Shown: positions 44,353 through 53,970, counted from the stretch's first letter. The stretch is 64,000 bases of DNA from JAJUFS01 sp964599565 (GCA_964599565.1 CAZRFE010000005.1:1-64000); one strand, 5' to 3'. A program made the numbers and translations. The notes: generated by a model not told the origin, from the sequence alone.

Positions 44353-44368
44353 CTGTTTCGCGCGGCGG

Positions 44369-45817
44369 TCAGTCGAGTGGCGCGCGCGCAGGCTGCGTGC
44401 CATTGCCGTTGCCGTTGCCGCCAAGACGGCTGTGACGGTACGAGTACGCGAAGTAGATGATGATGCCTGCGGCCATCCAGATCGAGAAACGCGTCCAGGT
44501 GTGCGGGCTCAGGTTCATGATCAGGTAGATGCAGCCGAGGATGCCGAGTATCGGTATCACCGGGCTGAACGGCGTGCGGAACGGACGATGCATGTCCGGC
44601 TTCGTGACGCGCAGTACGGCGACACCCGCGCACACCACCATGAACGCGCCCAGCGTGCCGATGTTCGTCAGCTCGACGATTTCGTTCAGCGGCGCGAAGC
44701 CGGCAATGAGCGACATGATGATGCCCGCGATGATGATCACGCGGACCGGGCTTCCGGTCTTCTCGTTCACATGCGAGAAGAACGGCGGCAGCAGGCCGTC
44801 GCGCGAGATGGCGAACAGGATGCGCGTCAGCGCGAAGTACAGCACCAGCATCACGGTCGTAAGACCCGCGATCGCACCTACGGCAATCATGCCCGATGCC
44901 CATTTCGCACCGACCTGCAGCAGCGCGGACGACACCGGCGACGGCACGTTGAGGTCCTGGTAGGGAACGACACCCGTCAGCAGCAGCGACACGACCATGT
45001 AGAGCGTGGTGCACACGAACAGCGAGCCGAGGATGCCGATCGGCAGGTCACGGCCGGGATTGCGCGATTCTTCCGCCGCGGTCGATACCGCGTCGAAGCC
45101 GATGTAGGCGAAGAAGATGCTCGCGGCGCCCGTCATGATGCCCTGCCAGCCGTAGGAGATGTCGCCGAGCGGATTCACGCCACGCTCGGGGATGAACGGC
45201 GTCCAGTTGGCGGGCTCGACATTGAACAGCGCAACAGCGATGAACAGCAGGATCGCCGCGACCTTCACGACCACCATGATCGCGTTGAACTGCGCGCTTA
45301 CCTTCGCGCCGGTGGCGAGCAGCGTGCCGAGGCCGAGGATGATCAAAAGCGCCGGCAGGTTGATCATGCCGCCTTCGCTCGGTGTCAGCGTCAGCGCATC
45401 CGGCAGGCCGATGCCCATCGCCATCAGCGCGTTGTTGACGTAGCCGGACCAGCCCACGGAAACCGCGGCGATGGCGACGGTGTATTCCAGGATGAGCATC
45501 CAGCCGATCACCCAGGCGATGCCCTCGCCAAGGCCGTGATAGCCGTAGCTGTACGCGCTGCCCGCACCGCCGATGGAGGACGCCAGTTCCGCGTAGGACA
45601 GCGCGGCGAAGCTCACCACGGTGCCCGCGACGACGAACGAGAGAATGACGGCTGGGCCTGCATGATTCGCCGCAGCAAGACCTGTCAGCACGAAGATGCC
45701 TGCGCCGATGATGGCGCCGATGCCGAGCAGCACGAGATCGACGGGGCCGAGCACCTTGCGCAGCCCGGACTCCGTTTCGCCATGCGCCTCGACCGGCTTG
45801 GTTCGAAAGATATTCAT
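44369..45817 (-). CDS. APC-family amino-acid permease
   Basis: The 482-residue protein has about twelve membrane helices and APC signatures: VLLGIGAIIGAGIFVLTGLAA, SIGGAGSAYSYGY, FFAYIGFDAVSTAAEESRNPGRDLPIG-like and TNIGTLGAFMVVC. It resembles the cationic amino-acid transporter (CAT/YfnA) branch of proton-coupled uptake. AGGAGACT is eight bases upstream of ATG 45817. Confidence 0.9.
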   Translation of the reverse strand: MNIFRTKPVEAHGETESGLRKVLGPVDLVLLGIGAIIGAGIFVLTGLAAANHAGPAVILSFVVAGTVVSFAALSYAELASSIGGAGSAYSYGYHGLGEGIAWVIGWMLILEYTVAIAAVSVGWSGYVNNALMAMGIGLPDALTLTPSEGGMINLPALLIILGLGTLLATGAKVSAQFNAIMVVVKVAAILLFIAVALFNVEPANWTPFIPERGVNPLGDISYGWQGIMTGAASIFFAYIGFDAVSTAAEESRNPGRDLPIGILGSLFVCTTLYMVVSLLLTGVVPYQDLNVPSPVSSALLQVGAKWASGMIAVGAIAGLTTVMLVLYFALTRILFAISRDGLLPPFFSHVNEKTGSPVRVIIIAGIIMSLIAGFAPLNEIVELTNIGTLGAFMVVCAGVAVLRVTKPDMHRPFRTPFSPVIPILGILGCIYLIMNLSPHTWTRFSIWMAAGIIIYFAYSYRHSRLGGNGNGNGTQPARAPLD

Positions 45818-46018
45818 TATTTTCAGTCTCCTGTGCGCCCCTCCAAGGCCGTAGCGGGGCGAATATGACCGCCGGATGCTACGACGGCGGGCGGCTCGAC
45901 ACAATCTGTTGAATCGGTTCGACCGTGAATTACCCCGGGAATTCCGTTCTTGTTTCATGCCTTGGAGTTGCGCATCCTGCCCCCTGACAGGACTCGTTGC
46001 GGCAGAACCGGAGATTCC

Positions 46019-46459
46019 ATGCAATACCTGCATACGATGCTGCGCATCAGCAATCTCGAAGCTTCGCTCGATTTTTTCTGCAACAAGCTCGGATTCGTCG
46101 AGGTCAGTCGGCAGGACTATCCCGCGGGCCGCTACACGCTGGTGTTTCTCGCCGCACCCGGCGATGTCGAGCGTGCGCGCACCGGCCGCGCGCCGATGGT
46201 CGAGCTCACATACAACTGGGATTCCGAGGCGTACACCGGCGGGCGCAACTTCGGTCATCTCGCCTATCGCGTGGATGACATCTACGCATTGTGCGAACGG
46301 CTGCAGGACGGCGGTGTCACGATCAACCGTCCGCCGCGCGATGGTCACATGGCGTTCATCCGCACGCCGGACGGCATCTCCATTGAACTCCTGCAGAAGG
46401 GCGATTCACTGCCGCCGTGCGAACCGTGGCAGTCGATGCCGAACACCGGGAGCTGGTGA
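46019..46459 (+). CDS. gloA: Lactoylglutathione lyase (glyoxalase I)
   Basis: The 146-residue enzyme has LHTMLRISNLEASLDFFCNK, LELTYNWD-like VELTYNWD, GHLAYRVDDIY and GISIELLQKG, supplying the usual His/Glu metal ligands for isomerising the methylglyoxal-glutathione adduct. Length and all metal-region blocks match Gram-negative GloA. CCGGAG is five bases before ATG 46019. The next gene starts immediately after it. Confidence 0.92.
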   Translation: MQYLHTMLRISNLEASLDFFCNKLGFVEVSRQDYPAGRYTLVFLAAPGDVERARTGRAPMVELTYNWDSEAYTGGRNFGHLAYRVDDIYALCERLQDGGVTINRPPRDGHMAFIRTPDGISIELLQKGDSLPPCEPWQSMPNTGSW

Positions 46460-46990
46460 TTGCGCTGCGTTGTTGTCGCGCTCTGCGGACTGCCGGGCAG
46501 CGGCAAGTCCACGCTCGCCCGCGCGCTCGCCGCTGCGACCGGATGGATGCGACTGGATCGCGATGAACTGCGCCGGCGCGTGTTTGCCGATGGCGGCGGT
46601 TACTCGGACGCGGACAAGCGCGCACTTGCTGCACGGCTGTGCGACGAACTTGCGGCGCACGCTGCGAACGCAGAATCGGTCATCGTCGACGGCATGACCT
46701 TCTCGCGGATGGAAGAGCGGGAACGGTTCGCGTCCGCCGCACATGCAGCGGGTGCCAGGTGGCGGCTCGTGTGGCTTGACTGCGATGCAGCGCTCGCACG
46801 CGAGCGCGTGCGCGACGACGAACATCATCCCGCCACAGACCGTACTGCCTCGCTGGTTGATCGTGTCGCCGCACGTTTTGAACGGCCGGTGCACGCCATT
46901 CGCATCGACGCGACGCAGCCAACGGATGCGCAGCTTGGCCACGTCATTGCAGCACTTGGAATTCTGGCGGGAGAGAGGAATGAAACTTGA
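46460..46990 (+). CDS. P-loop kinase-like protein
   Basis: The 176-residue protein has Walker A GLPGSGKST at about residue 10-18 and a nucleoside/small-molecule kinase layout (RLDRDELRRRVFADGG, VIVDGMTF, RWRLVWLDCDAALARERVR). It belongs to the AAA_33/zeta-toxin-like kinase set. TTG 46460 begins right at the gloA stop and the end overlaps the GFA gene, so these three genes form one unit. Substrate unknown. Confidence 0.75.
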   Translation: MRCVVVALCGLPGSGKSTLARALAAATGWMRLDRDELRRRVFADGGGYSDADKRALAARLCDELAAHAANAESVIVDGMTFSRMEERERFASAAHAAGARWRLVWLDCDAALARERVRDDEHHPATDRTASLVDRVAARFERPVHAIRIDATQPTDAQLGHVIAALGILAGERNET

Positions 46991-47462
46991 AGGTTCCTGC
47001 CATTGCGGCGCCGTGCATTTCACCGTCGAAAGCCCGGCGCCTTATCCCTGCATGCGCTGCCATTGCTCCATCTGCCGCAAGACGGCGGGCGCTGGCGGCT
47101 ACGCGATCAATCTCATGGGAAATGCGGCGGGCATGAAGGTGCAGGGAGAGGAAAACATCGCGGTGTATCGCGCAACGCTCGACGACGGTTCGACGAGCAG
47201 CGCGGAACGGCGCTTCTGCAGCCAATGCGGTTCCTTTCTCTGGCTGTTCGATCCGCGCTGGCCGGAACTCGTGCACCCGTTTGCATCTGCCATCGATACG
47301 CCGCTGCCGACGCCGCCGTCACACGTGCACATCATGCTCGGCTCGAAGGCATCGTGGGTGGAAGTTCCCGCCGGCGAAGGCGATGCGTGCTTCAACGAGT
47401 ACCCGTCATTTTCCATAGTCGAGTGGCATCGCGAGCACGGCCTGCTCGACGACGAACGCTGA
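46980..47462 (+). CDS. GFA-family (CENP-V/GFA domain) protein
   Basis: The 160-residue protein has a zinc-binding beta fold with cysteines in GSCHCGAVHF, CMRCHCSICRK and RRFCSQCGS, the GFA domain (glutathione-dependent formaldehyde-activating enzyme family). It overlaps the kinase gene by 11 nt, giving a gloA-kinase-GFA unit plausibly for aldehyde detoxification. Confidence 0.88.
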   Translation: MKLEGSCHCGAVHFTVESPAPYPCMRCHCSICRKTAGAGGYAINLMGNAAGMKVQGEENIAVYRATLDDGSTSSAERRFCSQCGSFLWLFDPRWPELVHPFASAIDTPLPTPPSHVHIMLGSKASWVEVPAGEGDACFNEYPSFSIVEWHREHGLLDDER

Positions 47463-47543
47463 AAAAACTACAGGCAAATACGCCTTTTTCTCGCGCGCAC
47501 GCCGCTTGCAGAATGGACGTCCATCCTTTCGAGGGCGCCTCGC

Positions 47544-47939
47544 ATGCTCGAAGTGAGCACCGGCATCGTCTGCCGCATCATCGACCTCGCCAGGGAATTC
47601 CAGGCGCAGGAAGGCGTGGTCATTCCCGCCACGAGCGGCGGCTCTGAGATCGACAGCGACGCCGCCATGCGGATACTCGCCGCGCACGCCGACGATCTCA
47701 CCTATCAGCAGCTGAAGGCGGAGATCGACGATCTCGAGCAGCGACAGCAGATCGAACTCGTCGCGCTGACGTGGCTTGGTCGCGGCGATTACACGGCGGA
47801 AGAATGGGAAGATGTCCGCGAGCAGGCAGGCGAGCAGTGGACATCGCACACCGCGGAATACCTGCTCGCGACACCGCAGATCGCGGAGTACCTCGCAGAC
47901 GGTCTTGAACAGCTGGGATTCAGCTGCGCGCCCGATTGA
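47544..47939 (+). CDS. DUF3775-family protein
   Basis: The 131-residue acidic protein has TGIVCRIIDLAREFQAQE, DLTYQQLKAEIDDLEQRQQI, WLGRGDYTAEEWEDVREQAG and LLATPQIAEYLADGLEQLG, the order I know as DUF3775. Function is unknown; it is helical and cytoplasmic. It is convergent with the lipoprotein gene, only three bases apart. Confidence 0.82.
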   Translation: MLEVSTGIVCRIIDLAREFQAQEGVVIPATSGGSEIDSDAAMRILAAHADDLTYQQLKAEIDDLEQRQQIELVALTWLGRGDYTAEEWEDVREQAGEQWTSHTAEYLLATPQIAEYLADGLEQLGFSCAPD

Positions 47940-47942
47940 GCC

Positions 47943-48557
47943 TCACTGGTCGCAGAACGGACCGAACTCGTACCACTTGCGGCACTGGAAGCGCTCCTCG
48001 CAGCTTTTCAGCTGTGCGCCATATTCGCGCGCACGGTAATCCACCTTGCCCGCCACCTTGAGCAGCGACGATTTGCTGCGATAACTGCCGCGTGAGTAAC
48101 CGCCGTGGCCTTCGTGGTAGGCAAGGTAGAGATTCTTCGGGTCCCACAGCGAGATGCCGAGCCGGCTGCGGCTGATGTTGTTGTACCAGCCGATGAAATC
48201 CAGCGCGTCTTCCATGTCCGTGCGCGACTTGAACAGCCCGCCGGTTGCGTCCGTGTAATCCTCCCAGGCGGGATCCTGGATCTGCGCGTAGCCTTCCGCG
48301 CTCGATGCGCGGCCGAGCGGGATGAAAAGGAACCAGTCCATCGGCGGCTTCGCGTCGCCGACAAAGCGCGACTCCTGGTGCACGAACGCCATCTGGATGT
48401 GGACCGGCGTGCCCCAGCGCTGCTCGGACGCCTTCGCGTAGTCATACCAGTCGGGATACTCGTCGAAGATCTCGCAGAGATTGCCAACGTGCTGCGGCGG
48501 CGCGCTTACGCAGCCAGCAAGGGCCAAGACCGTGATGAGAAGTAACGACAGCCGCAT
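47943..48557 (-). CDS. Lipoprotein with lysozyme-like/SLT-type domain
   Basis: The 204-residue protein has lipobox ALAGCVS at about 12-18. It then has a transglycosylase-like region with YAKASEQRWGTPVHIQMAFVHQESRF containing a possible catalytic Glu, EGYAQIQDPAWEDYTDATGG, and GISLWDPKNLYLAYHEGHGG. Four cysteines near the C-terminus (CEERFQC, FCD) may form disulphides. It is likely an outer-membrane peptidoglycan lytic enzyme. Confidence 0.78.
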   Translation of the reverse strand: MRLSLLLITVLALAGCVSAPPQHVGNLCEIFDEYPDWYDYAKASEQRWGTPVHIQMAFVHQESRFVGDAKPPMDWFLFIPLGRASSAEGYAQIQDPAWEDYTDATGGLFKSRTDMEDALDFIGWYNNISRSRLGISLWDPKNLYLAYHEGHGGYSRGSYRSKSSLLKVAGKVDYRAREYGAQLKSCEERFQCRKWYEFGPFCDQ

Positions 48558-48817
48558 TCGCACTACTGCATGATTGCCTGCGGCGTTTATAGCAGACCCG
48601 CGGCAGCATCCCAACGCATGCGCGAACGACGACGCGCGCCGCGCGCGAAAGTGGGCGATGTGGATAAACCGTTCCCTCATTTTTCCGGGTTTTGGGCAAC
48701 AAAAATGCAATTCCGTGATGCGGAACGTGAACTTTTGACACTCGTCCTCCTCTCACGAAAACTAGCCGCCTTGTTCCTCAAGGCCGTCCCACGAGACCCG
48801 TGCCGAAGGTGACACCC

Positions 48818-49660
48818 ATGTCGATCGCGTTTGCCCCGGACAGTTTCCAGCTAGACATCAAGCGCAAGCTGGTGCGCATGTCGGTGCGCATCCTGCGCCC
48901 GCTGATTCGCGTCCTTCTTCGTCACGGCATGTCCTGCCAGGAATTCACGGAGATCGCGCGCTGGGTGTATGTCGATGTCGCGATGAAGGACAGCGAATTC
49001 GCGCTGAAGAGCCGTTCCAAGCAGTTCAAGTCGCGCGCGGCCGTGATCACCGGCCTGTCGCGCAAGGAAGTGCTGCGCCTGATGGAAGTGCGCGGACCGG
49101 AAGAACTCGAGGAAATCCAGCCGCTGAACCGGGCGGCGCGCGTGCTGACGGGATGGACCGAGAATCCGCTGTTCTGCGAGAAGAAGGACAAGCCGAAACT
49201 CCTGCCGATCAAGGGCGGCAACGGCTCGTTCCATCACCTGGTGCGGCTTTACAGCGGCGACGTTCCGCCGCGTGCCGTGCTTGACGAACTGCGCCGCTGC
49301 GGCGCCGTGGAAATCATCGATGCCGACAGCGTGCGCCTGAAACGCTTCGCGTATTTTCCCGCGCTCGACTCGCAGGCAGGCATCGAGCTGTTCGAGCATC
49401 TCGCGGGCGATGCGCTCGAGACGCTGGATCACAACGCGCGCAATCACGCGAAGGAAGGCGAAGGCTTTCCGTTCCGCCAGGCGTTCTCGCTGCGCCTGCC
49501 GGAAAGCGCGCTGCCCGAGGTGCGCACGTACCTGCGCAAGGAAATCGAGAACCTTTCGCGCAAGGCGCATCACTTCATTTCCGAGCGCGAAGACAAGACG
49601 AAGCGACCGGGGAAGAAGCATCATCGCGCGGGGCTCGGATTGTTCTACTTCGAGTCCTGA
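48818..49660 (+). CDS. DUF6502-family protein (copy 2)
   Basis: The 280-residue protein has LVRMSVRILRPLIRVLLRHGMSCQEFTEIARWVYVDVAM near its start, SRAAVITGLSRKEVLRLM, LLPIKGGNGSFHHLVRLYSG and a basic C-terminal tail. These blocks match the gene at 42826-43662 in order, so the two are paralogues 5 kb apart. The SRAAVxTGLxRxEV segment is HTH-like. AAGGTG precedes ATG 48818 at a distance; the GTG at 48800 is an alternative. Confidence 0.8.
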   Translation: MSIAFAPDSFQLDIKRKLVRMSVRILRPLIRVLLRHGMSCQEFTEIARWVYVDVAMKDSEFALKSRSKQFKSRAAVITGLSRKEVLRLMEVRGPEELEEIQPLNRAARVLTGWTENPLFCEKKDKPKLLPIKGGNGSFHHLVRLYSGDVPPRAVLDELRRCGAVEIIDADSVRLKRFAYFPALDSQAGIELFEHLAGDALETLDHNARNHAKEGEGFPFRQAFSLRLPESALPEVRTYLRKEIENLSRKAHHFISEREDKTKRPGKKHHRAGLGLFYFES

Positions 49661-49662
49661 AA

Positions 49663-49689
49663 AAAAAGCCCGGCATTGCCGGGCTTTTT
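49663..49689. terminator. Bidirectional intrinsic terminator
   Basis: AAAAAGCCCGGC/GCCGGGCTTTTT arms with ATT loop between the convergent DUF6502 and GGDEF-EAL genes. Confidence 0.93.
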
Positions 49690-49692
49690 CAT

Positions 49693-52101
49693 TCATGACG
49701 CGTTGAATGCGAACCAGCGTCGCCAGCCGCGCCCGGGACGGCGCGACAGGAATTCCGCCGCTTCATCCGCAGGTGCCGGCGCGCCGAGCAGCCGGCCCTG
49801 TCCACGACGTACGCCGAGACGCCGCAGTCTCGCGAGCTGCGTCGGTTCTTCCACGCCTTCCGCGATGATGTCCGTGCCGATCGCGCGCGCGAGTTCCACG
49901 ATCGAGCGCAGCACCTGCTGGCCGCGCCGGGAACGGTCCGCCTCGGCGACAAACGAGCGATCGATCTTGAGCGTGTCGAGCGGGTAGCGGTTGAGATGCG
50001 CGAACGACGAATAGCCCGTACCGAAGTCATCGAGCAGCAAGCGCAGGTTCAGCGCGCGCAGTTTTTCCAGCCGGTCGGCGGCCATGCGCGCATTGCCCAT
50101 GAATATCGATTCCGTCAGCTCGAGATGCAGTGTGCCGGGCTCGATGGACGAGCGGCGCAGCAGGTTGCGCACCTGGCTTTCGAGCTGCGGGTGGTGGAAC
50201 TGCCGATGCGCGATGTTCACGCTCATGAAAAGCGCAGGATGCGTCTGCTGCCAGGTTTCCAGCTGGCGCAATGCTTCCTCGAGCACCCATTGCCCGAGCG
50301 GCAGGATGAGGCCGGTTTCCTCGGCGACGGCGAGAAATTCGCCAGGCAGCAGCAGGCCGAGCTGGGGATGGCGCCACCGCACCAGGGCTTCGAAGCCGAG
50401 AACCGACTGGTCGCGCAGATCACGGATCGGCTGGTAATGCAGTTCGAATTCGCGGCGGTCAAGCGCGAGCCTCAAGTCCGTTTCCAGCTGCAGGCGCCAG
50501 CGTGCGGTGTCGTGCATGCGCCGGTCGAAAACCGCGATCCCGGCCGTGCCGCCCTTGCCGCTGTACATCGCCGTATCGGCGTCGCGCAGCAGTTCATCGG
50601 GCGATTCGTATTCGTCGCTGCCGAAGGCGATGCCGATGCTGGCCTTCGTGAAGATCTCGGTGCCGTTGACGCTGAACGGATGCGTGAGCGCGTCGCGGAT
50701 GCGGTGTGCGGTATGCATCGCGACTTCCGGCGTGGGGACCTGTTCGAGCAGCAGCGTGAATTCGTCGCCGCCGTGCCGGCTCACGACATCCCACGGTTGC
50801 AGGCAGTCGCGGATGCGGCGCGCGATGGCGCGCAGAAGCTCGTCGCCGACAACGTGGCCGAGCGAATCGTTGACGACCTTGAAGCCGTCGAGATCGAGGA
50901 AGCACACGGCGTAGTCGTGACGGCCGTCGATGCGGCCGCGGCGCATCGCGCGTTTCAGCCGTTCGAGGAACAGGAGGCGGTTCGGAAGCTCGGTCAGCGG
51001 ATCGTGCGTGGCGTTGTGCCGCAGCCGGCGCTCGATGCGTTTCTGTTCGCGGATGTCCATCACGGTGCCGGTGGATACCGGTACGCCGTCTTCCTGTTCC
51101 AGCAGGCTGGTGGTCACGATGACTTCGACGCGTTGCTGGCCGTCGCGGTGGAGCAGCGTCGTTTCAAACGATTCCGGCGAGTCGCACTCGCACTGCTCGA
51201 AGCGGCCATCGGCGTCGGACAAGGCTTCCGGCGCGTGGATGTCGCGGAAGCTGCGGCCGACGAGTTCGTGCTCGGTGTAGCCCGTCATCTTCGCGAACGC
51301 GGCGTTCACGTACGTATAAATGCCGTTGCGGTTCACGAACACGCCGACATGGCTGTTGTCGACCAGCGCGCGGTAGCGCTGTTCGGACTGGCGCAGCGCG
51401 GATTCAGCCAGGCGTCGCGCGGTGACGTCCTGCAGCGCGCCCTCGTAGTAGCGCACGGTGCCGTCGGTGTCGCGGACCGCGCGACCGTGCTCGAGCACCC
51501 ACACGATGCTGCCGTCCCGGCGTCGCAGCGGATACTCGACATGCGCGCCGGCCGATCCGGACAGGCTTTCGAGCAATTCGTCGCGCTGGCGGGTTTCGAG
51601 ATACAGCTCGAAGATATCGGCCACGCAGCTCAGGAGATCGGTGACGTCGCGGTAGCCGAGCAGGTCGGCCAGCGCGGCGTTCGCCTCGATGAAATGACCG
51701 TCCGCCGTGCTCCGGTACATGCCGATGACGGAATTCTCGAAGAAGTCGCGGTAGGAATCGTCGTGCGAATCGTTCGCGGCCGGCGCCTTGAGCACGCTGA
51801 TGTCGACGAGCGTGCCCTCGACGCCCTGCAGGCGGCCGCTCGGATCGCGCAGCGCGCGCGCGTACTCGGCGACCCACAGCCGGCTGCCGTCCTTGCGCAG
51901 GATCTCGGCTTCGAGCCGATGCACGTTGCCGTGCGCGTCGAGCGTTTCAAGGAGGCGGTCGCGGTGATCGGGCGTTGCGTAGATCTGGTGGCGGATGTCG
52001 GTGATCGCGGTTTTCGCTTCTTCCGCAGAGGAATAGCCGAGGAGTTCCGCAAGACGCGGATGCAGGTCAAGAAACTGGCCGGCTAGGGTACTCTGGTACA
52101 T
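49693..52101 (-). CDS. PAS-GGDEF-EAL c-di-GMP signalling protein
   Basis: The 802-residue protein has three PAS domains (from about residue 5, 125 and 245), a canonical GGDEF domain (CFLDLDGFKVVNDSLGH, then SRHGGDEFTLL) and an EAL domain (GFEALVRWRHP, EGVEEPTQ, DDFGTGYSS). It can make and degrade c-di-GMP, or switch between the two in response to PAS ligands or redox. The C-terminal motif LGVRRGQGRLLGAPAPADEA is a variant of the usual QGYLFGRP. ATG 52101 is preferred; TTG 52137 would add 12 residues. Confidence 0.9.
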   Translation of the reverse strand: MYQSTLAGQFLDLHPRLAELLGYSSAEEAKTAITDIRHQIYATPDHRDRLLETLDAHGNVHRLEAEILRKDGSRLWVAEYARALRDPSGRLQGVEGTLVDISVLKAPAANDSHDDSYRDFFENSVIGMYRSTADGHFIEANAALADLLGYRDVTDLLSCVADIFELYLETRQRDELLESLSGSAGAHVEYPLRRRDGSIVWVLEHGRAVRDTDGTVRYYEGALQDVTARRLAESALRQSEQRYRALVDNSHVGVFVNRNGIYTYVNAAFAKMTGYTEHELVGRSFRDIHAPEALSDADGRFEQCECDSPESFETTLLHRDGQQRVEVIVTTSLLEQEDGVPVSTGTVMDIREQKRIERRLRHNATHDPLTELPNRLLFLERLKRAMRRGRIDGRHDYAVCFLDLDGFKVVNDSLGHVVGDELLRAIARRIRDCLQPWDVVSRHGGDEFTLLLEQVPTPEVAMHTAHRIRDALTHPFSVNGTEIFTKASIGIAFGSDEYESPDELLRDADTAMYSGKGGTAGIAVFDRRMHDTARWRLQLETDLRLALDRREFELHYQPIRDLRDQSVLGFEALVRWRHPQLGLLLPGEFLAVAEETGLILPLGQWVLEEALRQLETWQQTHPALFMSVNIAHRQFHHPQLESQVRNLLRRSSIEPGTLHLELTESIFMGNARMAADRLEKLRALNLRLLLDDFGTGYSSFAHLNRYPLDTLKIDRSFVAEADRSRRGQQVLRSIVELARAIGTDIIAEGVEEPTQLARLRRLGVRRGQGRLLGAPAPADEAAEFLSRRPGRGWRRWFAFNAS

Positions 52102-52314
52102 CTTCGGGTACGGAAGGATCACTTGAGGGTCGCACAAAGCCCGCGATGATCCGGGAAGGAACCGGCACGGTCAACAATTCCGGATGAACGGTCAGGAATT
52201 GTTCCGCGTTGCCCGGGACGGCGATTTTGCGCGCTGCGCGCACCCGACGCGCTATGATTATTGTCAACTCGTTGCGTGCTTTCGAAGGGAAAGACGCCGA
52301 CCCGGAGTCCTGAA

Positions 52315-53433
52315 ATGACGGATGTTCCACCGCTCGACAAAGGCGCCGACGGCCGTGCGCGCGTCCTGCTTGCCGATGATTCCAAGGTGATCCGCACCTC
52401 CGCCGCCCGCATCCTGGGCGAGGAGTTCGACGTGCTGCTCGCCGTCGACGGCCAGGACGCCTGGGACCAGATCGCGCAGCAGAACGACATCAGCGCGGTG
52501 TTCACGGACATCGGCATGCCGTACGTGGACGGTCTGGCGCTGCTCGCGAAGATTCGCGGCCACGCGGAGGAAGGCATCAGCTCGCTGCCAGTGATCATCG
52601 TCACGGGCGACGAGACCGACCAGGCGCGCGAGGACGCGCTCGCCCGCGGCGCGACGGATTTCATCACCAAGCCATTCAATCGCATCGACCTGCTGGCACG
52701 TGCGCGTTCGCACGCCAGCGCGCAGCGCGAGCGACGCGAACTTGCGGCCTACACGACGATCGACAGGCTCACGCGGCTCGGCAACGAACAGCATTTCCAC
52801 GACAAGCTGAACGAAGCGCGCTCCTTCGCCGTCCGCCACGCCCAGCCGCTGTCCGTGCTGCGGCTGCACATCGATGACCTGAAGGGCGTGGTGAAGCAGA
52901 TCGGCAAGGACACGTTCCTGCGCCGCATGCGTGAACTCGGCGCCGTCATCAAGGCGTGCATCCGCAACGAGGACACCGCGGCGCGCACGGAAGCGGTGCA
53001 TTTCGGCATCATCAGCCCTGTCTGCGACGTCGAGGGCGCGCGCAAGCTCGCAAGACGCATCCAGGCAACGGTCGCAGCGGCCGGCAAGCGGGCCGGCTGG
53101 GAAGTGCCGCTGACGCTGAGCATCGGCATCACCGCGCCCTCGCTTTTCCCTGATGCCAGTGTCGAAACCATCATCAGTGATGCGCAGGAAGCCGCCCGTG
53201 ACGCAGAACGCCAGGGGCCGGGGTCGATTGTCGTCAGTGCGACGACGCGTGCTGCGGGCGGCGGGGAATCACGTCCGCTTGAACTTGGCGCGGCGCTGAA
53301 ACTGCTTGCCGAAGGGCGCGAGGAGCCGGTGAAAGCGCAACTCCGTGAGCTCGTAGGGCGTCTCGCGCCGTTGCTGAAACTCGCGCATCGCACGGATGCG
53401 GAGTTGCTGAGGCAGGTGCTCGAGCAACGCTAG
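52315..53433 (+). CDS. Response regulator with degenerate GGDEF domain
   Basis: The 372-residue protein has a receiver domain with acidic pair D21-D22, phospho-acceptor D65 in VFTDIGMPYVDG and K in FITKPF, followed by a GGDEF-like domain (LTRLGNEQHFHDKLN, LTLSIGITAPSLF). The active loop reads RTEAVHFGI instead of GGDEF, so cyclase activity is unlikely. It may act as a signalling receptor or protein-interaction output. The start ATG 52315 follows GGAG by seven bases. It is divergent from the GGDEF-EAL gene and may share its control region (52102-52314). Confidence 0.85.
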   Translation: MTDVPPLDKGADGRARVLLADDSKVIRTSAARILGEEFDVLLAVDGQDAWDQIAQQNDISAVFTDIGMPYVDGLALLAKIRGHAEEGISSLPVIIVTGDETDQAREDALARGATDFITKPFNRIDLLARARSHASAQRERRELAAYTTIDRLTRLGNEQHFHDKLNEARSFAVRHAQPLSVLRLHIDDLKGVVKQIGKDTFLRRMRELGAVIKACIRNEDTAARTEAVHFGIISPVCDVEGARKLARRIQATVAAAGKRAGWEVPLTLSIGITAPSLFPDASVETIISDAQEAARDAERQGPGSIVVSATTRAAGGGESRPLELGAALKLLAEGREEPVKAQLRELVGRLAPLLKLAHRTDAELLRQVLEQR

Positions 53434-53436
53434 CCG

Positions 53437-53832
53437 TCAGTCTCCCTCGGTGTAGGGGACGACTTCCACGTTCGGGTCGTTGCCCCCGTCAACCGGTTTC
53501 GTGACCGCAGCGTCATCCAGGCAGCGATGAATCTCGTAGCGGCGCGCGCCGTCCTTGACCGGACCCAGCGGCACGACGGTGTCGCCGCCGAGTTTCGCCG
53601 CGTGATTGCGCGCAAGCACGTGCAGGTCCTCGACGACTTCCTCGTCATGGCGTTCCAGCACGCCGACCTTGTCGAGGACGCTGACGCTCACCTTGCCGAG
53701 GGATTCGCAGCTGGCTGTCAGCCGTTCGGGCGGAAGGACGAGGATCTCGCCCGCGCCTTTCTCAAGCGTGACCCAGGAACACGCGGCGAGACCGAGGACA
53801 AGGGGCAGGCAGGCAACGGACAGGCGATACAT
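53437..53832 (-). CDS. DUF4156-family lipoprotein
   Basis: The 131-residue protein has lipobox LGLAACSW at about 13-20 and a short alpha/beta domain with VSVLDKVGVLERHDEEVVED, LARNHAAKLGGDTVVPLG, and RRYEIHRCLDDA. This is the DUF4156 pattern; function is unknown. GGAG is six bases before ATG 53832. It is convergent with the response regulator gene three bases away. Confidence 0.85.
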   Translation of the reverse strand: MYRLSVACLPLVLGLAACSWVTLEKGAGEILVLPPERLTASCESLGKVSVSVLDKVGVLERHDEEVVEDLHVLARNHAAKLGGDTVVPLGPVKDGARRYEIHRCLDDAAVTKPVDGGNDPNVEVVPYTEGD

Positions 53833-53970
53833 GGCGAATCTCCGGAACTGGGGCGCAAACACGAGCATAACGGATGTATGGCTTGTGTCTGCCACACGCC
53901 TCACAGCAGGGAAAATCATCCACGCCGTGATGCCTTTCCGTTCCTGGTTAGTCCGCCTAAACTGAAAGCC

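Noticed and set aside
44432..45868. Plus-strand open frame opposite the amino-acid permease
   Set aside because: Arg/Asp-rich shadow without motifs; the permease is clear on the minus strand.
49996..52086. Long plus-strand open frame of about 696 codons opposite the GGDEF-EAL gene
   Set aside because: It is antisense to a clear PAS-GGDEF-EAL protein; high GC leaves reverse frames open, and its translation has no domain features.
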